From NCBI GenBank assembly GCA_024280815.1, contig JAJRPL010000244.1, forward strand, positions 1-16,611: a stretch of DNA of 16,611 bases, in the 5' to 3' direction. Source of the stretch: Bacteroidota bacterium. GTDB taxonomy: Bacteria > Bacteroidota > Bacteroidia > Flavobacteriales > Flavobacteriaceae. Made by a program: the position numbers and the translations under genes. Of this stretch, positions 7,230-15,870 are shown in pieces. Within the stretch, counting starts at the first letter, position 1, and each line of letters starts with the position of its first letter. The notes under the pieces were generated by a model that saw only the letters and a program-made list of their open reading frames with translations, had not been told where the DNA came from and made no database searches.

Positions 7230-7958
7230 ATGACCCCATTTATTGCAGAAATTATAGGAACGTTTTTACTCATTCTTTTAGGAGGAGGTGTCGTTGCCAA
7301 TGTTGTATTAGAAAAAACAAAATCAGCAGACCCAGGTTGGCTGGTCATTACAACAGCTTGGGGTTTAGCCGTGTTTGTTGGTGTGGTAGTCGCTGGACCT
7401 TATAGTGGAGCACATCTAAACCCTGCAGTAAGTATTGGTTTAGCTATTGCAGGTAAATTTGAATGGGTATTAGTACCAAGTTATATTTTAGCTCAATTTA
7501 TTGGAGCTATGTTAGGGTCACTAATTGTTTGGATAATGTACAAAGATCATTTTGATGCTACAGAAGATAAAGAGCTTAAAAGAGCTATTTTTTGTACTGC
7601 TCCCGCCATAAGAAACCCGTTATCAAATATTTTTAGTGAGATTGTAGGAGCTTTTGTTTTAGTATTTGTAGTATTATATTTTACAAATGCATCGCTTACA
7701 GAAACCAGCACACCAATCGGTTTGGGTTCTTTAGGAGCACTACCCGTTGCGTTTTTAGTTTGGTCTATTGGTTTATCATTAGGTGGCACTACAGGTTACG
7801 CCATCAATCCCGCAAGAGATTTAGGCCCAAGAATTATGCATGCACTATTACCCATAAAAGACAAGACCCATAGTGATTGGTCTTATGCTTGGGTCCCAGT
7901 TGTAGGCCCAATCATAGGTGCTGCATTAGCTGCGTTTTTAATGTTAGCATTGTCTTAA
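7230..7958 (+). CDS. glpF: Glycerol facilitator, aquaglyceroporin of the MIP family
   Basis: GlpF is an inner-membrane channel that lets glycerol diffuse into the cell, where GlpK traps it. The 242-residue protein has six membrane segments and two half-helices. The first NPA motif is at 64-66 (GAHLNPAVSIG). The second is at 193-195 in GYAINPARDLGPR, where the Asp after NPAR (D197) is the hallmark of glycerol-conducting rather than water-only channels. R196 is the selectivity-filter arginine. The N-terminal half begins FIAEIIGTFLLILLGGGVVAN, the usual first helix. It lies 127 bases after glpK. I see no terminator in that gap and no convincing promoter, so it is most likely the last gene of the glp operon. 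Its position and the D197 signature make glycerol the expected substrate; related small polyols are possible. Confidence 0.95.
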   Translation: MTPFIAEIIGTFLLILLGGGVVANVVLEKTKSADPGWLVITTAWGLAVFVGVVVAGPYSGAHLNPAVSIGLAIAGKFEWVLVPSYILAQFIGAMLGSLIVWIMYKDHFDATEDKELKRAIFCTAPAIRNPLSNIFSEIVGAFVLVFVVLYFTNASLTETSTPIGLGSLGALPVAFLVWSIGLSLGGTTGYAINPARDLGPRIMHALLPIKDKTHSDWSYAWVPVVGPIIGAALAAFLMLALS

Positions 7959-7973
7959 AAAATTTACTTTATT

Positions 7974-8003
7974 TTGTTTCCTCAGTTTCTAAAACTATAT
8001 TTA
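7974..8003 (+). promoter_or_regulatory. Promoter of the PUL-type regulator gene
   Basis: TTG (7974-7976) is followed after 19 bases by TATATTTA (7996-8003), a -7 box with one mismatch from TAnnTTTG. Transcription would start near 8009, about 45 bases before the ATG at 8054. No strong terminator for the glp operon lies in 7959-8053, so some read-through into the regulator is possible. Confidence 0.45.
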
Positions 8004-8053
8004 CACATGGTTTTAGCAACGATGCTTTTTCCAAAAAACTTTTTTCCTAATAA

Positions 8054-10825
8054 ATGAAAATTTTACTAAGATTTTTAGTACTTATTTTTTCTTTGTCTTT
8101 ATACAGTCAAGAATTACCTCCTATAGAAAAGTTTAGTCCCGAAACTTATGATGGAGAGAATCAAAATTGGATGATTTCTCAAACATCTAATAACTATATT
8201 TATGTAGCAAATAACGGTGGCTTGTTAGAATATAACGGAGCTAAATGGAAGATGAAACCCTCGCCAAACAATACTATTATTAGATCATTAAATGTGATAG
8301 ATGATAAAATATTTATAGGTTGTTTTAAAGAGTTTGGGTATTATGAAAAAGATTCAATAGGGAAATTACAATACCACTCTCTGGCACCTAAACTTAAAGA
8401 TAAATTAACTGATGATGAAAATATTTGGAACATTCTTCCTTACCAAGAATGGATACTTTTTCAATCGCAACGAAGAATTTATTTTTACAATACTCAAAAT
8501 GATAATTTTAAGATTATAAATTCAAAAAATACAATCACTAAAATATTTAATGTAGAAAATACTATTTATTACCATGTAGCTAATGAAGGCCTTTATAAAA
8601 TTGAACAAGGAAAACCAAAATTAATTATTAATAATCGTTATTTAAAAGGCGACAGAATAATAAACATTTTTACTACTAGTGATAAATTGCTTTTTTTAAC
8701 ACATAAATCAGGTTTTTATGTACTAAAAGACACTGTGTTTACCCCTTGGAAAATTTCTACAAATAATAGTATTAATGCAATGAGTATTTATACCAGTATT
8801 CAGCTAGAAGATGGGAGTTTTGTTCTAGGAACCATTGCTAATGGAATTATACATATAAGCCAAGAAGGAGCATTGAATTTTCACATCAATCAAAAAAACG
8901 GTTTAAGTAATAATACGGCTTTATCCTTGTTTGAAGATAATGATAAAAATGTTTGGGTAGGTTTAGATAATGGTATCAATTGTATCAATATCAAATCTCC
9001 TGTAAAAGTTTTTAATGATTACGAAGGCATATTAGGGACGGTTTACACTTCTACAATTTTCAAGAACTACCTTTATTTAGGTACAAATCAAGGTTTGTTT
9101 TATAAAAAACAAGAAGACAATAATGATTCCTTTAAATTTATAGAAGGTACTGCAGGTCAGGTTTGGAGTTTGTTTGTTTTTAATGATAACGAATTGTTTT
9201 GTGGACATCATAATGGTACATTTTTAATTAATCAAGATCAAGCAACTAGGATTAGTGCTGTTTCAGGAACATGGGATATTAAATCGATTCCTAATAAAGA
9301 GAATTTGCTTTTACAAGGCAACTACAGTGGTTTGTATATTCTAGAGAGGAATAAAGGTGTTTGGAAGGTTAAAAATAAAATCAAGGGCTTTGACAATTCA
9401 GCCAGGTATTTTGAAATCAACAATCAAAATATTGTTTGGGTTAGCCATGGTTATAAAGGTGTATTTAGATTAAAACTTAATAAAGATTTAGTAAATATAT
9501 TTGAACCATATATAGAGCCCAATTTGTCAATAGGACAAAATTCTAGTCTAATTAAATACAAAAACGAAATTTTATTTGCGTCTAAAGATGGTGTTTTCAG
9601 GTACAACAAGAATAGCAAAAGCTTTAAGTACGACAGCATATATACCCCCGTTCTAGAAAAAGAAAGTTATTTATCGGGTAAAATGGTGGTAGATAAAAAA
9701 GACAGGTTATGGACTTTCTCAAAAAATAACATTAATTATCTTACCATTGACAACCTTACAAACAAACCTAAAGTAAATCAAATTGCTATTCCGTCACATT
9801 TACGAAAAGCAATGGTAGGTTATGAGAATATTTCAGAAATTTCTGAAAAAGAATATTTATTAGGAACAACCAATGGTTATATAACTATAGATCTTTCTAT
9901 GATTGATTATTCTAAAGAATATTCTGTTTTATTAAATTCGGTCAGTTTAAAAAATTTAGAAAACCAAAAAGTTGAATTTAGTACAATTACTTCTCAAGAG
10001 TTTAAGTATAAATCAGGAGTAATTACATTTAATTATTCTGTACCTGAATATGATAAGTATTTAGCAGTAAAATATCAATACAAACTTGATGGACATTTCA
10101 ACAAATGGTCAGATTGGACTACAGATACAGAGGTTAGTTATGAAAATCTTTCTTTTGGAGAGTATATATTTAATGTACGAGCTAAAATAGGAAACAAACC
10201 GTCACGAAATATTGCCTCATATAACTTTATAATTATGAGGCCTTGGTATTTGTCTAATTTAGCGATTATCTCTTATTTACTTTCTGCGTTTGTATTGACT
10301 TTTCTTATTCATCGAGCTTATAGAAAATATTATCATAAACAACATGAGCATAAACAATTAGAAAATGAACAATTAATTATGCAGATAAAAAATGAAAAGT
10401 TGAATCAAGAAATTGAGAATAAAAATAGAGAATTGGCAATCTCTACCATGAGTATTATCAAAAGAAATCAGTTTTTAAATAGTATTAAGAAAGAGTTAAA
10501 GAAGAATAATCAAATTACAGATAATGATTTGGTGATTAAATTAATTGATAAAAATCTAAATAGTGATCAAGACTGGAAATTCTTTGAAGAGGCTTTTAAT
10601 AATGCTGATAAACACTTTTTAGATAAGGTTAAAAAAGCACATCCAAATTTAACACCAAACGACCTGCGTTTTTGTGCGTATTTACGTTTGAATCTATCTT
10701 CAAAAGAAATAGCACCTCTTCTCAACATTTCTGTTAGAAGTGTAGAAATTAAACGTTATAGGTTAAGAAAAAAGATGAATTTACTGCATAATGAGGGTTT
10801 AGTCAGTCACATCTTAGAAATTTAA
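8054..10825 (+). CDS. Membrane-anchored propeller/Y_Y_Y sensor with LuxR-type HTH (SusR-like regulator)
   Basis: This 923-residue one-component regulator spans the inner membrane. A signal peptide or N-terminal anchor (1-19, ending LYSQ) leads to a long periplasmic sensor of beta-propeller repeats. One clear Reg_prop unit is GLSNNTALSLFEDNDKNVWVG (283-303, written here only as its start and end residues matter: G283, W301), with further NG-L/I blade edges up to about 615. A Y_Y_Y domain follows (about 655-727, with YQYKLDG, WSDW and FGEYIFNVRA). One membrane helix at about 734-755 precedes a cytoplasmic coiled coil (760-815, rich in Glu, Asn, Lys and Gln). The C-terminal HTH is at 865-910 (LTPNDLRFCAYLRL, SSKEIAPLLNISVRSVEIKRYRLRKKM), a LuxR/GerE-like fold. 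There is no histidine kinase or receiver domain, unlike hybrid two-component systems. Regulators of this build sit beside SusC/SusD genes and respond to imported glycans. Here susC starts 286 bases downstream, so susCD is the likely target. The ligand is unknown. Confidence 0.88.
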   Translation: MKILLRFLVLIFSLSLYSQELPPIEKFSPETYDGENQNWMISQTSNNYIYVANNGGLLEYNGAKWKMKPSPNNTIIRSLNVIDDKIFIGCFKEFGYYEKDSIGKLQYHSLAPKLKDKLTDDENIWNILPYQEWILFQSQRRIYFYNTQNDNFKIINSKNTITKIFNVENTIYYHVANEGLYKIEQGKPKLIINNRYLKGDRIINIFTTSDKLLFLTHKSGFYVLKDTVFTPWKISTNNSINAMSIYTSIQLEDGSFVLGTIANGIIHISQEGALNFHINQKNGLSNNTALSLFEDNDKNVWVGLDNGINCINIKSPVKVFNDYEGILGTVYTSTIFKNYLYLGTNQGLFYKKQEDNNDSFKFIEGTAGQVWSLFVFNDNELFCGHHNGTFLINQDQATRISAVSGTWDIKSIPNKENLLLQGNYSGLYILERNKGVWKVKNKIKGFDNSARYFEINNQNIVWVSHGYKGVFRLKLNKDLVNIFEPYIEPNLSIGQNSSLIKYKNEILFASKDGVFRYNKNSKSFKYDSIYTPVLEKESYLSGKMVVDKKDRLWTFSKNNINYLTIDNLTNKPKVNQIAIPSHLRKAMVGYENISEISEKEYLLGTTNGYITIDLSMIDYSKEYSVLLNSVSLKNLENQKVEFSTITSQEFKYKSGVITFNYSVPEYDKYLAVKYQYKLDGHFNKWSDWTTDTEVSYENLSFGEYIFNVRAKIGNKPSRNIASYNFIIMRPWYLSNLAIISYLLSAFVLTFLIHRAYRKYYHKQHEHKQLENEQLIMQIKNEKLNQEIENKNRELAISTMSIIKRNQFLNSIKKELKKNNQITDNDLVIKLIDKNLNSDQDWKFFEEAFNNADKHFLDKVKKAHPNLTPNDLRFCAYLRLNLSSKEIAPLLNISVRSVEIKRYRLRKKMNLLHNEGLVSHILEI

Positions 10826-10870
10826 CACCACAACATCGCCATTTAATACCACAACATTACCACAACGAAA
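10821..10870 (+). promoter_or_regulatory. Phased ACCACAAC motif array upstream of susC
   Basis: Three copies of ACCACAAC lie at 10827-10834, 10848-10855 and 10859-10866, with starts 21 and 11 bases apart, close to two and one helical turns. The first two are part of a longer 16-bp repeat, TTTAACACCACAACAT (10821-10836) and TTTAATACCACAACAT (10842-10857), with one mismatch. The first overlaps the stop codon of the regulator gene. A partial copy TTAACACCAC is at 10959-10968. These look like operator sites for the adjacent regulator. The binding protein is inferred from position only. Confidence 0.5.
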
Positions 10871-11001
10871 ACGTTATAAATCAAATTATTGCCACACTTA
10901 TTAATTTATTAACATTGGATAAATGTTTATAACACACTCTATATCAATAATCTACTTCTTAACACCACCTTACAACAAACCAAAATCTTTAAATGTATAT
11001 T

Positions 11002-11015
11002 TTTTGTTGTGGTAA
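11002..11015 (-). promoter_or_regulatory. Inverted operator-like site next to the susC -7 box
   Basis: TTTTGTTGTGGTAA is the reverse complement of TTACCACAACAAAA and matches TTACCACAACGAAA at 10857-10870 in 13 of 14 bases. It ends 28 bases before the susC -7 box, that is, about -55 to -42 from the expected start of transcription. That is where an activator would contact polymerase at a promoter with no clear -33 element. Confidence 0.45.
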
Positions 11016-11043
11016 CATTTACAATTTATCAATACTTTGCCTC

Positions 11044-11051
11044 TATCTTTG
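11044..11051 (+). promoter_or_regulatory. -7 box of the susCD promoter
   Basis: TATCTTTG is a perfect TAnnTTTG. Around 11020-11025, where a -33 TTG would be expected, no TTG is present (the sequence is TTTACAAT), which suits an activator-dependent promoter. Transcription would start near 11057, leaving a 5' leader of about 55 bases before the ATG of susC. Confidence 0.5.
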
Positions 11052-11066
11052 ACTTAGATATTTAAC

Positions 11067-11092
11067 ATTACAGACAAAGCTGTAATTTTTTT
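11067..11092 (+). promoter_or_regulatory. Terminator-like hairpin in the susC leader
   Basis: ATTACAG (11067-11073) pairs perfectly with CTGTAAT (11080-11086) across the loop ACAAAG, and a run of seven T residues (11086-11092) follows directly. The form is that of an intrinsic terminator, but the stem has only two G-C pairs. It lies between the -7 box and the susC start codon, so it could act as an attenuator or set mRNA stability. No competing antiterminator stem was found by eye. Confidence 0.4.
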
Positions 11093-11111
11093 AAACTAAA
11101 CTCAATTTCTT

Positions 11112-14100
11112 ATGATTTTAAAATTTTTTTCAAAAAAGATGAATCTAGTAGTAATGGTGTTTACTTTCTTAGTTTTTGGCATTTCAAATGCACAAGCTCA
11201 AAAAACAGTAAATGGTACCGTATTAGATGAAACAGGTTCTCCACTTCCAGGAGCCTCTGTGGTAGTAAAAGGCACAACCAATGGTACATCAACTGATTTT
11301 GATGGTAAATTTTCATTAAATGTAAATGATGACCAAACTGCATTATTAGTTTCCTTTATTGGTTATACAACACAAGAGGTTGCCATTTCTGACAGTGACC
11401 TTACAATTACACTACAAGAAGATGCAAATGCATTAGATGAGGTGGTGCTTACAGCCTTAGGTATTAAAAGAGAAGAAAAAGCTCTTGGGTACGCAGTTCA
11501 AGAAGTTTCTGGTGATAACTTACAAAAAGTTTCAGGTCTTGATGTTGCCACTTCGCTTACGGGTAAAGTCGCTGGGCTTTTAGTTAAAAATTCTTCAGAT
11601 TTTGGTGCCATACCAGACCTTACTATTAGAGGAGAAAAACCTTTATTGGTTATTGACGGTGTTGCTTATGCTAACAAAACATTGAGTGATATCTCTTCTG
11701 AAGATATTGAAACATTAACTGTACTAAAAGGAGCAACAGCCTCTGCTCTTTATGGTTCTAGAGGTGCAACAGGTGCTGTTTTAGTAGTAACAAAAAACGG
11801 AAGTAAAGGAGCGGAAGGAATATCAGTAGATTTTGCAACGAATACCATGTTTTCAGCTGGGTTTTTAGCTATTCCAGAAAAACAAGCAGTTTATGGTCGA
11901 GGTAGTAATGGTAAATATAACAAAAACTCAACTTCTTCATGGGGTCCATTAATGGATGGTACTGTACGAGAACAATGGGATCCTGTTTTAATGGACTATA
12001 GAGAGTATGAGTACTTGCCTTTAGGTAAAGATAACTTTAGTAATTTTTTAGAGCAAGGATATTTAACCAATAACAATGTAAATGTTGGATATAAAGGAGA
12101 AAAAACATCCATTAGAAGTTCAATGAACTGGACACAAAACAAGGGACAATACCCAAATAGTGTTCAAAATAAATACACCTACACCTTAGGAGGAGATTTT
12201 ACTTTGGATAAATTTAAATTAAGTTCTAACGTAGCTTATTCTAAAAAACACACCCCTAATTTAGGTTCTAATGGGTATACATCTTATGACCCTATGTATT
12301 CTCTATTAATTTGGTCTGCTGCAGATTATAATGTATTAGATTACAAAGATAATTATTGGCTTAAAAAATATGAGATACAAAATCATACCTATAGAAGAAG
12401 TGTAAATAACCCTTATTTTGATAGATATGAAAAAACAAATGAAGTTTCTCGTGATATTTTTAATGCGGATTTATCAATGAGTTACGATGTTAGTGATTGG
12501 CTAAAAGCAACTGTTCGTTCAGGTATTGATTTTTACACAGAGCGGGGTCAGTTAAGAACTTCAAAAGGTTCTTTTGTAAGTACAGGGAATACAGGGATAC
12601 CAGGACAAAGTTATTCTTGGAATGGTACAAGAGTAGGGGGTTATAATACAGGTCAAAATCAAGGATATAGTATCAACAATGATTTGTTACTCACCGGAAG
12701 TAAATCATTTAGTGATGATAAATTTGAGGTAGATTACCTTGCCGGAGGAACCATATTTTATACACAATACGATAATGTGATTGCAAGTACCGTAGGAGGT
12801 CTTTTAGTCCCTAATTTCTTTTCCCTAAATTCATCAGTAGAGCCAGCTAAAGTAGCTGAATTGAACAGAAAACAACAAGTAAATTCACTATACGGTCGGT
12901 TGGCTTTTTCTTGGAACAAAACATTTTTTGTTGAAGCAACAGGGCGTAATGATTGGAATTCAACATTATCAGAAGATACTAGATCATTTTTCTATCCATC
13001 AGTTTCTGGTAGTTTTGTAGTTTCTGAATTGTTACCAGAAGCAACAAAAGATTGGCTAGACTTATTTAAAATAAGAGGCTCTTGGACAACTTCAAAAAAA
13101 GCTCCAGGAATATATGATATAAATCAGAGTCGTGAATTTATTATACGCCCAGGTACATGGAATGATGAGAATGGTGCAATAGCACCAACAACATTGTATC
13201 CAGATAATGTTTTTTCTGAAAGATTTACAACTTATGAAGTAGGTATGCAAGGTATGTTCTTAAAAAAACGATTAACATTTGATTTAACATACTATAATAA
13301 AAATAGTTTTGATAGATTAATTAAAGGAAATGTAACTTCGGCTTCAGGTTATAATAAAGTTTTTGTGAATACAGAAGAAGAAAGGTCTACCAAAGGTTGG
13401 GAGATTGCTATGAATGTTTCACCTGTTAAAACTGAAGATTTTCAATGGGATTTAGGTTTTAACTGGACAACATTTAATACCACATATACAAAATTAGACC
13501 CTTTATACACGCCTATTAAACCATGGATAAAAGTTGGTGAACGTGTTGATGCTTTATACAGTAGAGAGTTTAGAAAAGATCCTGCAACAGGAAAACTTAT
13601 CTATTATAATGGTAGAATTAAAAAAAGCCAATATGATACTAATTTTGGTTGGAAAGATCCTGATTTTATCTGGGGTGTAAACTCTACGGTAAGGTATAAA
13701 GATTTTAGTTTATTCTTAGCTTTTGATGGTGTGTCTGGTGGGTTGATGAACACAAGAACCGAAAGTTATATGTGGCAATCTGGTGGTCATCCTAATTCTC
13801 TTACAGATGTAAGAGCATTAGATGTAGCTACACCAGGTTCTAAAAACTATATTGGTGATGGTGTTATGATTGTCTCAGGAGAAGTTGAATATGACCAGGT
13901 TGGTAATATTACTAGTGACACGCGTGTTTTTGCACCTAATGATGTGCCAAGCACCTACCAACGTGCAGTAAAAGATTTACATGCGAGTAGTGCTTGGGGT
14001 GGTAACGGTACTAGACCTGACACCTATTCTAAGACTTTCTTTAAATTACGTGAAATGTCTTTAACTTATAATGTTCCTACTACAATTTTAAACAAATGGG

Positions 14101-14246
14101 CAAAAGCCGCATCTGTAAGTTTTGTAGGGCAAAATGTATTCTTAAAAGCAAAAGATTTTAAATATTCAGATCCTGATGGAGGTAGAGAAGATTTTTCAGA
14201 TCCATCAGTACGATATTTAGGAGCTAATATTAAACTTACATTTTAA
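11112..14246 (+). CDS. SusC-like TonB-dependent outer-membrane transporter
   Basis: This 1044-residue outer-membrane barrel imports a ligand held by its SusD partner, powered by TonB-ExbBD. Domains in order are a signal peptide (1 to about 29, ending SNAQAQ), a CarboxypepD_reg-like beta-sandwich (32-104: VNGTVLDETGSPLPGASV, DGKFSLNV, LVSFIGYTTQEV) and a TonB box in DEVVLTALG (109-117). The plug follows (about 125-228), with IRGEKPLLVIDGV and the SusC signature VLKGATASALYGSRGATGAV (205-223). The remainder is the 22-strand barrel, closing with YLGANIKLTF and a C-terminal Phe as expected for outer-membrane assembly. The plug loop between NSSDFG and IRGE is compact. The ATG at 11112 gives a slightly long n-region with two positive charges; the in-frame ATG at 11139 (M10) would also give a usable signal peptide. 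It is 11 bases before susD, so the two are co-transcribed. The ligand cannot be read from sequence; glycan oligomers are usual, but peptides and other compounds are imported by some members. Confidence 0.96.
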   Translation: MILKFFSKKMNLVVMVFTFLVFGISNAQAQKTVNGTVLDETGSPLPGASVVVKGTTNGTSTDFDGKFSLNVNDDQTALLVSFIGYTTQEVAISDSDLTITLQEDANALDEVVLTALGIKREEKALGYAVQEVSGDNLQKVSGLDVATSLTGKVAGLLVKNSSDFGAIPDLTIRGEKPLLVIDGVAYANKTLSDISSEDIETLTVLKGATASALYGSRGATGAVLVVTKNGSKGAEGISVDFATNTMFSAGFLAIPEKQAVYGRGSNGKYNKNSTSSWGPLMDGTVREQWDPVLMDYREYEYLPLGKDNFSNFLEQGYLTNNNVNVGYKGEKTSIRSSMNWTQNKGQYPNSVQNKYTYTLGGDFTLDKFKLSSNVAYSKKHTPNLGSNGYTSYDPMYSLLIWSAADYNVLDYKDNYWLKKYEIQNHTYRRSVNNPYFDRYEKTNEVSRDIFNADLSMSYDVSDWLKATVRSGIDFYTERGQLRTSKGSFVSTGNTGIPGQSYSWNGTRVGGYNTGQNQGYSINNDLLLTGSKSFSDDKFEVDYLAGGTIFYTQYDNVIASTVGGLLVPNFFSLNSSVEPAKVAELNRKQQVNSLYGRLAFSWNKTFFVEATGRNDWNSTLSEDTRSFFYPSVSGSFVVSELLPEATKDWLDLFKIRGSWTTSKKAPGIYDINQSREFIIRPGTWNDENGAIAPTTLYPDNVFSERFTTYEVGMQGMFLKKRLTFDLTYYNKNSFDRLIKGNVTSASGYNKVFVNTEEERSTKGWEIAMNVSPVKTEDFQWDLGFNWTTFNTTYTKLDPLYTPIKPWIKVGERVDALYSREFRKDPATGKLIYYNGRIKKSQYDTNFGWKDPDFIWGVNSTVRYKDFSLFLAFDGVSGGLMNTRTESYMWQSGGHPNSLTDVRALDVATPGSKNYIGDGVMIVSGEVEYDQVGNITSDTRVFAPNDVPSTYQRAVKDLHASSAWGGNGTRPDTYSKTFFKLREMSLTYNVPTTILNKWAKAASVSFVGQNVFLKAKDFKYSDPDGGREDFSDPSVRYLGANIKLTF

Positions 14247-14257
14247 AACATAAAACA

Positions 14258-15787
14258 ATGAAAAATTTAAAATATATATTTATAGCAGTAATTACTCTGA
14301 TAATTGTTAGTTCTTGTAGCAATTTTGATGAAATTAATACAGACCCAAATAAACCAGCAACGGTCAATTCAGAATTGTTGGCTACAGAAGTATTGAAAAG
14401 TACGTATCGTTTTTGGAATCCAAATCCTTCCAATTTTTTACAGGCTAATGTGTTTAATAAACATACAGCAATATTAAAGTCAAGTCCAGAACCTGGTCAA
14501 TACTACTCTTCTTATTTTCCTTTCGGAAGTTTTGGGTCGTATGTTAGATTAACAAGTATCAAACGTATGGTTGAATTTGCTGAAGGAACTGAATCTGAAC
14601 CATCATTTAAAGGGTTGGCTTTATTTTTAAAAGCTTCTTATGGTTTTAATATGACCCTAGTAATGGGTGATATACCTTATTCTGAAGCAGGTATGGCAGA
14701 AGAAGGTATTACCAGACCTAAATATGACAAACAAGAAAATGTTTTTAATGCTATTTTAAATGATTTAAAACAAGCTGAGACTTATTTTGCAGAAGGAATA
14801 AATTTTAAAGGAGACATTATGTTAGGTGGTAATGCAGAAAAATGGCAAAAGTTATGTAATGCCATGCAGTTAAAAGTATTACAAACCATGAGTAAAAAAA
14901 TTACTCCAGAACAAAAAGCTCGTTTTGCTGAAATAGTAGAAAATGATATTTTATTAACTAGTAATGCTGATAACTTACAATTAGTGTATACTGACAACCC
15001 AAATGCTGATCACCCTTTTTGGGATGGAGAGCAGAAAAGGGTTGATATTGCAGTTTCTAAATTAGTAGTTGATGCGTTGAAAAATTTGAATGACCGTAGG
15101 TTATTTTACTTTGCAGAACCTGCAGCAGCATTACTTGCTGAAGGTAAATTAGAAACTGATTTTGATGCCTATGAAGGAGCATTAACCTCTGCTGCTCCAG
15201 AAGACTTAAATGTTAACAATCAAGATGGTAAATATTCATTATTAAACAAAAGGTATGTTGAAGTACCTAATGGTGACCCTATGATTCATTTTAGCTATGC
15301 AGAACAATGTTTTATTATAGCTGAAGCCATAGAAGAAGGCTGGGTAACAGGAGATGCTGAAGAGTATTATAAAAATGGCGTAAAAGCAGCATTGGATTAT
15401 TTTAAGAGTCAATCGGCTGCAAATGATTACGTTCACGGTATGGCAATTGATAATGCATACATAGATACTTATTTTACTGGAGATGCTGCTTATGCTACAG
15501 CAGGAACAAAAGAAGATCGTTTAAAACAAATCTTAACACAACGATGGTTGATAGATTTCTTTCAAGGTAATGGAGGAAATTACCCACAATTTTTACGAAC
15601 AGGGTATCCAAATTATCCTTTAGACCCTACAACTAGTTTGAATGAAGATGCACCTACAGAATATCCAAAACGCTGGAAATATCCTGAAAGTGAGCAAACT
15701 ACAAATCCTGAAAATTATAAGAAAGCAATTGATGAACAATTTGGAGGTTTTGATAGTGTCAACAAATCACTTTGGTATCAAGAATAA
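14258..15787 (+). CDS. SusD/RagB-family surface lipoprotein (SusD-like_2 type)
   Basis: This 509-residue lipoprotein forms the hinged lid over the SusC barrel and captures the ligand at the cell surface. The signal peptide ends in the lipobox VSSC (17-20), with C20 the lipidated cysteine. The following residues SNFDEIN place acidic residues a few positions after the cysteine, as in Bacteroidota lipoproteins exported to the surface. The N-terminal phrase NFDEINTDPNKPATV and the helical TPR-like core (GLALFLKASYGFNMTLVMGDIPYSEA, here noted by its start G and the GDIPYSEA end) are typical of the SusD-like_2 subfamily. Later segments such as MIHFSYAEQCFIIAEAI and the C-terminal WLIDFFQGNGGNYPQFLRTG also match this group. 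Members of this subfamily are often paired with SusC proteins lacking nearby glycoside hydrolases, as here. It is the last gene of the susCD unit; a strong terminator follows at 15815-15850. Confidence 0.94.
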   Translation: MKNLKYIFIAVITLIIVSSCSNFDEINTDPNKPATVNSELLATEVLKSTYRFWNPNPSNFLQANVFNKHTAILKSSPEPGQYYSSYFPFGSFGSYVRLTSIKRMVEFAEGTESEPSFKGLALFLKASYGFNMTLVMGDIPYSEAGMAEEGITRPKYDKQENVFNAILNDLKQAETYFAEGINFKGDIMLGGNAEKWQKLCNAMQLKVLQTMSKKITPEQKARFAEIVENDILLTSNADNLQLVYTDNPNADHPFWDGEQKRVDIAVSKLVVDALKNLNDRRLFYFAEPAAALLAEGKLETDFDAYEGALTSAAPEDLNVNNQDGKYSLLNKRYVEVPNGDPMIHFSYAEQCFIIAEAIEEGWVTGDAEEYYKNGVKAALDYFKSQSAANDYVHGMAIDNAYIDTYFTGDAAYATAGTKEDRLKQILTQRWLIDFFQGNGGNYPQFLRTGYPNYPLDPTTSLNEDAPTEYPKRWKYPESEQTTNPENYKKAIDEQFGGFDSVNKSLWYQE

Positions 15788-15814
15788 GAATAATTAAAAT
15801 TAATTGAGTTAGTT

Positions 15815-15850
15815 AAAACTCCCTCTTATTTATATGGGAGGGAGTTTTTT
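15815..15850 (+). terminator. Strong rho-independent terminator after susD
   Basis: AAAACTCCCTC (15815-15825) is perfectly complementary to GAGGGAGTTTT (15838-15848), an 11-bp stem with a 12-base loop, followed by T residues to 15850. It sits 27 bases after the susD stop and ends 20 bases before the esterase start codon. susCD is therefore probably terminated here, with partial read-through or a separate promoter needed for the esterase. Confidence 0.85.
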
Positions 15851-15870
15851 AATCACTTAATCTTATCTAA

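Noticed and set aside
8012..8035. AGCA-ACGA-TGCT hairpin with T-run as a glp operon terminator
   Set aside because: Only a 4-bp stem, and it lies downstream of the predicted promoter of the regulator gene; too weak to call.
8054..10825. Hybrid two-component system call for the regulator
   Set aside because: No histidine kinase H-box, ATPase or receiver domain is present between the membrane helix and the HTH.
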